Shown here: positions 61,201 to 64,000 of the stretch, in pieces | How positions within the stretch are numbered: position 1 is the stretch's first letter | How the letters are laid out: each line of letters starts with the position of its first letter | Origin: DAIQNV01 sp038748775 | GTDB taxonomy: Bacteria > Planctomycetota > Phycisphaerae > Phycisphaerales > UBA1924 | NCBI GenBank assembly: GCA_038748775.1 | Contig: JBCDIT010000005.1 | Location: 62,001 to 126,000, forward strand | DNA length: 64,000 nt | Reading direction: 5' to 3' | Translations under genes and position numbers: made by a program | The notes under the pieces: model-generated | What the model saw: the letters and a program-made list of their open reading frames with translations, nothing else | The model's database searches: none | Told to the model about the DNA's origin: nothing

Positions 61201-61617
61201 GTGGACCCCGATACCAAAGATGCCAACGCGCCCGCGCTCGATCTCATCGTCGCTGAAGACGATCTCGGGATCTCAGCGGTGCTGTGTCGAGTTCTCAGGG
61301 GCCGGGGGCATGGTGTCCGCGCGTTTGGAAACGGGCGTGAGGCCCTCGAAGCGGCACGCGACCAAGCCCCAGACGCCGTGCTCACCGACTATCAGATGCC
61401 CGTCATGGACGGCGCAGAACTCGCGCTTGCGTTCGCTGGTGACCCAGAATTGAATCGGGTGCCGATCGTCATGATCACGGCGCGGGGCCATCGTGTCCCC
61501 GACGAGGTCACTGCGTCAGCGCGACTGGTTCGCGTGATTCCCAAGCCGTTCGGGAGTCGCGACATAGAACGAGTTCTTGACGAGTTATGCCCGCTTGTTC
61601 AGGGGGATGCGGCGTGA
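61201..61617 (+). CDS. Single-domain response regulator (receiver)
   Basis: 138 aa from a GTG. CheY-like fold with the acidic pair in IVAEDDLG, the phosphorylated Asp in LTDYQMPVMDG (about residue 62), Thr in VMITARG and Lys in VIPKPFG. There is no output domain. Its stop overlaps the start of the HD-GYP gene (GTGA at 61614), so it is translationally coupled to it. Confidence 0.93.
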   Translation: MDPDTKDANAPALDLIVAEDDLGISAVLCRVLRGRGHGVRAFGNGREALEAARDQAPDAVLTDYQMPVMDGAELALAFAGDPELNRVPIVMITARGHRVPDEVTASARLVRVIPKPFGSRDIERVLDELCPLVQGDAA

Positions 61618-63197
61618 CTGATCGTGCGAATGCAGCGGAGGCCGTGCTGGGCGATCTCGTGCACCGCGCCCGAGAGCTCGGGCTTGCGGCGTGCGCAACG
61701 TCGTCGGCACAGGACGACGCGGCGTGGGCCGATCTCATCCAGCGGATCGAAACGGCGCCCCACCTCCCGCAGCATCCCTTCCGCCCATTTGAGGTGGTTC
61801 CAGGGCTCCTGGCGGCGGTGAGCCCCCGTGTTACGGGTACAAAGTCCCGGTTGGTCGTTGTGGCTCGGCTCGAATCCGCGGCTGGGACGACTGACGGGTT
61901 TGACTCCGTGTTGGCGGGGTCGCCCGGGTTCTCGAGCGATGTTGCGGGGCGACTTGTGGCGGCGCTGGCTCGCATGCACGGCGATCTGCTTGATGCCCAG
62001 GCGCTCGAACTCCAGTCAGCGAACTTCACCAAGCACTTGGCTCAGTCGTATGACAACATGTCGTTGCTCTACCGCTTGGGCCGGAGCATGAATGAACTGA
62101 GGCACCCGGAGCAGTTCGTTACGGGCGCAGTTGATGGATTGAGCGACACGCTCGGGTACTTGTGGACCGCGGCGTGGTTCCGTCCGGGCGTCCGAGAGGT
62201 CGGTGATCTCGCCGGCCGATTCATCTGTGCAACCGCCGAGGCATCTGACGAACAGGAAACGGTTCTCAGTGAGCTGGAGAAAACCGTCTCGCAGATCAAC
62301 CGCGTTGGGATCCGGGGCGGAGAGGTAAGCGCCGGGATTTACGGGGTCGAGAGCACGATCGGACCAGAACTCGTTCTTCAGCCGATCCGCATCGACGGCG
62401 TCTATGCCGGCTTTATGGCGATGGGCAACAAGCGCGGCGACGATCCGCAGGCGAGCAGCTACGACACCCAGGCTCTCGAAGCGGTCGCTGGATATGTCGG
62501 GACGCTCCTCGAGAGCGTCCACCTGTACATCGAGCAGCAGTCCACAATCATGGGCATGCTCCGGGCGTTGACCGCCTCGCTCGATGCGAAGGACCGCTAC
62601 ACGCGTGGTCACTCCGAACGCGTCGCGTTGCTTGGCAGAGAGCTGGCCATCGCGTCCGGAATGAGCGAGCACGACGCCGGTCGGATCCATGTCGCGGGGA
62701 TTCTGCACGACATTGGGAAGATCGGTGTGCCCGACCACGTGTTGCTGAAACCATCGCGGCTGACCGACGACGAGTTTGCGATGATCAAGCAGCACCCACG
62801 CATCGGGTATGAGATCCTCAAGGGGATCCCGGCGGTCACCGACGTGCTCCCGGGTGTGCTCTATCACCACGAGCGTTGGGACGGCCGCGGTTATCCCGAG
62901 ATGCTCGCCGGCGAGGAGATCCCGAGGATGGCTCGGGTGCTCGCTCTGGCGGATACCTTCGATTCGATGAGTTCGAATCGTGCGTACCGCACGGCGAGAG
63001 GGCGCGACCACGTTCTTGAGGAGATCCGACGGTGCTCGGGTACCCAGTTCGACCCGGAACTTGCCGAGGCGTTCCTCTCGCTTGACTTCGAGCCCTTCGA
63101 CGAGCTGATCGCAAGGCACAGCCGCGAGCAGATCGAGAAGCAAGAAGCCATCGTTAGCGAGTCCGAAGACGGTGATGCCGGCTCGAAGGCCGCCTGA
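61614..63197 (+). CDS. GAF/HD-GYP domain c-di-GMP phosphodiesterase-like protein
   Basis: 527 aa from a GTG with AGGGGG seven bases upstream. Residues about 1-150 are unassigned. A GAF-like sensor domain (about 150-310; TLGYLWTAAWFRPG, IRIDGVYAGFMAMGNK) precedes the HD-GYP domain (about 335-500): HSERVALLGRELA, HVAGILHDIGKIGVPDH, IKQHPRIGYEILKG, YHHERWDGRGYPEMLAGEEIP. It breaks c-di-GMP to pGpG or GMP. Coupling to the receiver gene suggests the receiver controls it. Confidence 0.93.
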   Translation: MTDRANAAEAVLGDLVHRARELGLAACATSSAQDDAAWADLIQRIETAPHLPQHPFRPFEVVPGLLAAVSPRVTGTKSRLVVVARLESAAGTTDGFDSVLAGSPGFSSDVAGRLVAALARMHGDLLDAQALELQSANFTKHLAQSYDNMSLLYRLGRSMNELRHPEQFVTGAVDGLSDTLGYLWTAAWFRPGVREVGDLAGRFICATAEASDEQETVLSELEKTVSQINRVGIRGGEVSAGIYGVESTIGPELVLQPIRIDGVYAGFMAMGNKRGDDPQASSYDTQALEAVAGYVGTLLESVHLYIEQQSTIMGMLRALTASLDAKDRYTRGHSERVALLGRELAIASGMSEHDAGRIHVAGILHDIGKIGVPDHVLLKPSRLTDDEFAMIKQHPRIGYEILKGIPAVTDVLPGVLYHHERWDGRGYPEMLAGEEIPRMARVLALADTFDSMSSNRAYRTARGRDHVLEEIRRCSGTQFDPELAEAFLSLDFEPFDELIARHSREQIEKQEAIVSESEDGDAGSKAA

Positions 63198-63468
63198 GCG
63201 ATTCGTTCGCTCGGAAGATTCCCAACCCGTGTTCGTGTCTGCTGGACAGTGTCTCCGTGTTAACGGCGAGCCGTTCGCTGCGGTGAGTCGGGTATGTCGT
63301 GGTTGAACTCGACGGGGAGCAACGCCGGCGCAGGTCTGGACGCAGTCTCCTCTTCTGCGCACGGTCCATTCACCCGGAGCCGGGCACGCCGTTGACGTTG
63401 CCGTCTCCTCGATCCGTCGAAGTGAACTCGGAGCGGATGATGCACCGCCTCCGAGGGCATCGTGATTT

Positions 63469-63617
63469 CAACGAGCAGTCAGCGCGAGCGAGGCACCTCC
63501 CGAGCGGAGCGTTCTCCCGGGTCTCGCGCGCCTTCGTCGCTCGATGACGCACGAGAAACCAAGGGGCCGTAGGAACGGAGGCGGAGCAGATCCCTCGCTC
63601 GCGAAGCGGGCTCGTTG
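63469..63617 (+). mobile_element. 149-bp MITE-like element (copy B, opposite orientation to copy A)
   Basis: The same length and blocks as 32801-32949, inverted. The ends read CAACGAGC and its reverse complement, but the terminal repeats are less perfect than in copy A (about 20 of 25). Internal blocks CTCCCGAGCGGAGCGTTC, GCACGAGAAA and ACGGAGGCGGAG are conserved. It is non-coding. Drift between the two copies shows they are not recent. Confidence 0.75.
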
Positions 63618-63757
63618 GTCGGGCCCGTGATCAAAACGAACCGTGAACCCAAGTCGACGCTACGAGACAACCGTGGCTGCTCTCGATGTCACTGCTGCGG
63701 CCGGATCCATCCAGCGCGTGTTCTCTGCGGCGAATCGCTTTGCCGGGGACCAACGTC

Positions 63758-63795
63758 AAAAAAGACAGCGACCGAGCCCTTGAGCCCGGTCGCTG
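63758..63795 (-). terminator. Intrinsic terminator of the pseudopilin gene
   Basis: CAGCGACCG and CGGTCGCTG pair (9 bp perfect, with a shorter upper stem), and the - strand continues with GTCTTTTTT. It lies 23 bp beyond the stop at 63818. Confidence 0.85.
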
Positions 63796-63817
63796 CGTGG
63801 ACTGCGTTTTGATCGAC

Positions 63818-64000
63818 TTAGTACGTGTCGTACGGCGACGCGGCATTGGCCGAGATCGTGCCGTTGGTCGCGTCGTAAATCCAGGCGACGCCGGTGCCGG
63901 CGGCGGCGGCGACTGTGTTGCCGCCGGCTTCTGTGCCGACCTTGAGCGCGGGGATCGAGGTGAGGTACGGGCCGAAGATGTACACCGAGGTCTTCGAGGC
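63818..64000 (-). CDS. Type II secretion/type IV pseudopilin, C-terminal part (5' end outside window)
   Basis: The last 60 residues are visible: YIFGPYLTSIPALKVGTEAGG, then TGVAWIYDATNGTISANAASPYDTY. GPYL-x-x-IP followed by a G-x-x-W-x-Y and G-x-I-x-AN ending is the usual C-terminus of GspG-like major pseudopilins in Planctomycetota. The prepilin start lies beyond the window. It is probably a partner of the kind of system that uses the secretin at 48129. Confidence 0.75.
   Translation of the reverse strand, partial: ASKTSVYIFGPYLTSIPALKVGTEAGGNTVAAAAGTGVAWIYDATNGTISANAASPYDTY

Larger units (their letters stand above)
63198..63817. other. Intergenic region with a MITE-like element and a terminator
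   Basis: No gene is seen in 620 bp. It holds the second 149-bp element (63469-63617) and the terminator of the following - strand gene (63758-63795). The first 270 bp show nothing recognisable. Confidence 0.6.

Noticed and set aside
1..64000. CRISPR arrays, rRNA and tRNA genes, prophage or integrative elements
   Set aside because: No regularly spaced repeats, cloverleaf with a GGTTCGA-type T arm, or phage/integrase gene was found by reading; a tRNAscan and CRISPR search would be needed to exclude weak cases.

Overview
The window is G+C-rich, gene-dense DNA from a bacterium that looks like a member of the Planctomycetota, probably class Phycisphaerae. Three signs support this. Pilin-like proteins start with the long N-terminal motif GFTLIELLVVIAIIALLIG and end in a large globular domain. 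Secreted proteins end in a PAPG(A/G)AAL...RRRR sorting tail of the PEP-CTERM kind. Several proteins also have unusual domain fusions. GTG and TTG starts are common. No rRNA, tRNA, CRISPR array, prophage or full-length transposase was found. The assignment is inferred from protein character only.

Layout. Positions 1-11,000 carry a truncated DUF58 gene, a PEP-CTERM protein, a TPR protein fused to a YggX-like domain, a CPBP protease, PyrD, SMC and a lipoprotein with a FlgI (P-ring) domain. Positions 11,000-12,050 form a 1-kb gene-free stretch with two adjacent palindromic boxes followed by many perfect hairpins, a candidate large structured RNA. Then come dCTP deaminase and the B12-dependent ribonucleotide reductase NrdJ, both of DNA precursor metabolism. 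Positions 17,000-26,500 hold a flavin reductase, an aminotransferase, a decayed chemotaxis receptor, a second PEP-CTERM protein, malate dehydrogenase, a CpeT-FKBP fusion and a DnaJ-like chaperone. Positions 26,500-32,100 hold a polyprenyl-phosphate sugar transferase followed by three tandem paralogous pilin-like proteins.

Positions 32,100-48,000 hold a 149-bp MITE-like element, MnmG, a Kef-type antiporter, a UVR-motif protein, a sigma-70 factor, thioredoxin reductase, an ACT protein, Fe-S assembly genes (IscA-like, IscU, IscS) with a Fur-like palindrome upstream of iscS, and an RsbV/RsbW-like pair. Positions 48,000-64,000 hold a large secretin, type III pantothenate kinase, a shortened MnmE-like GTPase, an RluA-type pseudouridine synthase, an ICMT-like methyltransferase, an NHLRC2-like thioredoxin/NHL protein, and a response regulator coupled to a GAF/HD-GYP protein. 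A second copy of the 149-bp element follows, then the C-terminus of a small pseudopilin running off the window.

Themes: surface and secretion functions (secretin, pseudopilins, PEP-CTERM proteins, sugar transferase), redox and Fe-S maintenance, and two-component or partner-switch regulation. The most unusual items are the structured RNA region before dcd, the two-copy 149-bp inverted-repeat element, the pilin triplication with a shared upstream motif, and the fused or shortened proteins.
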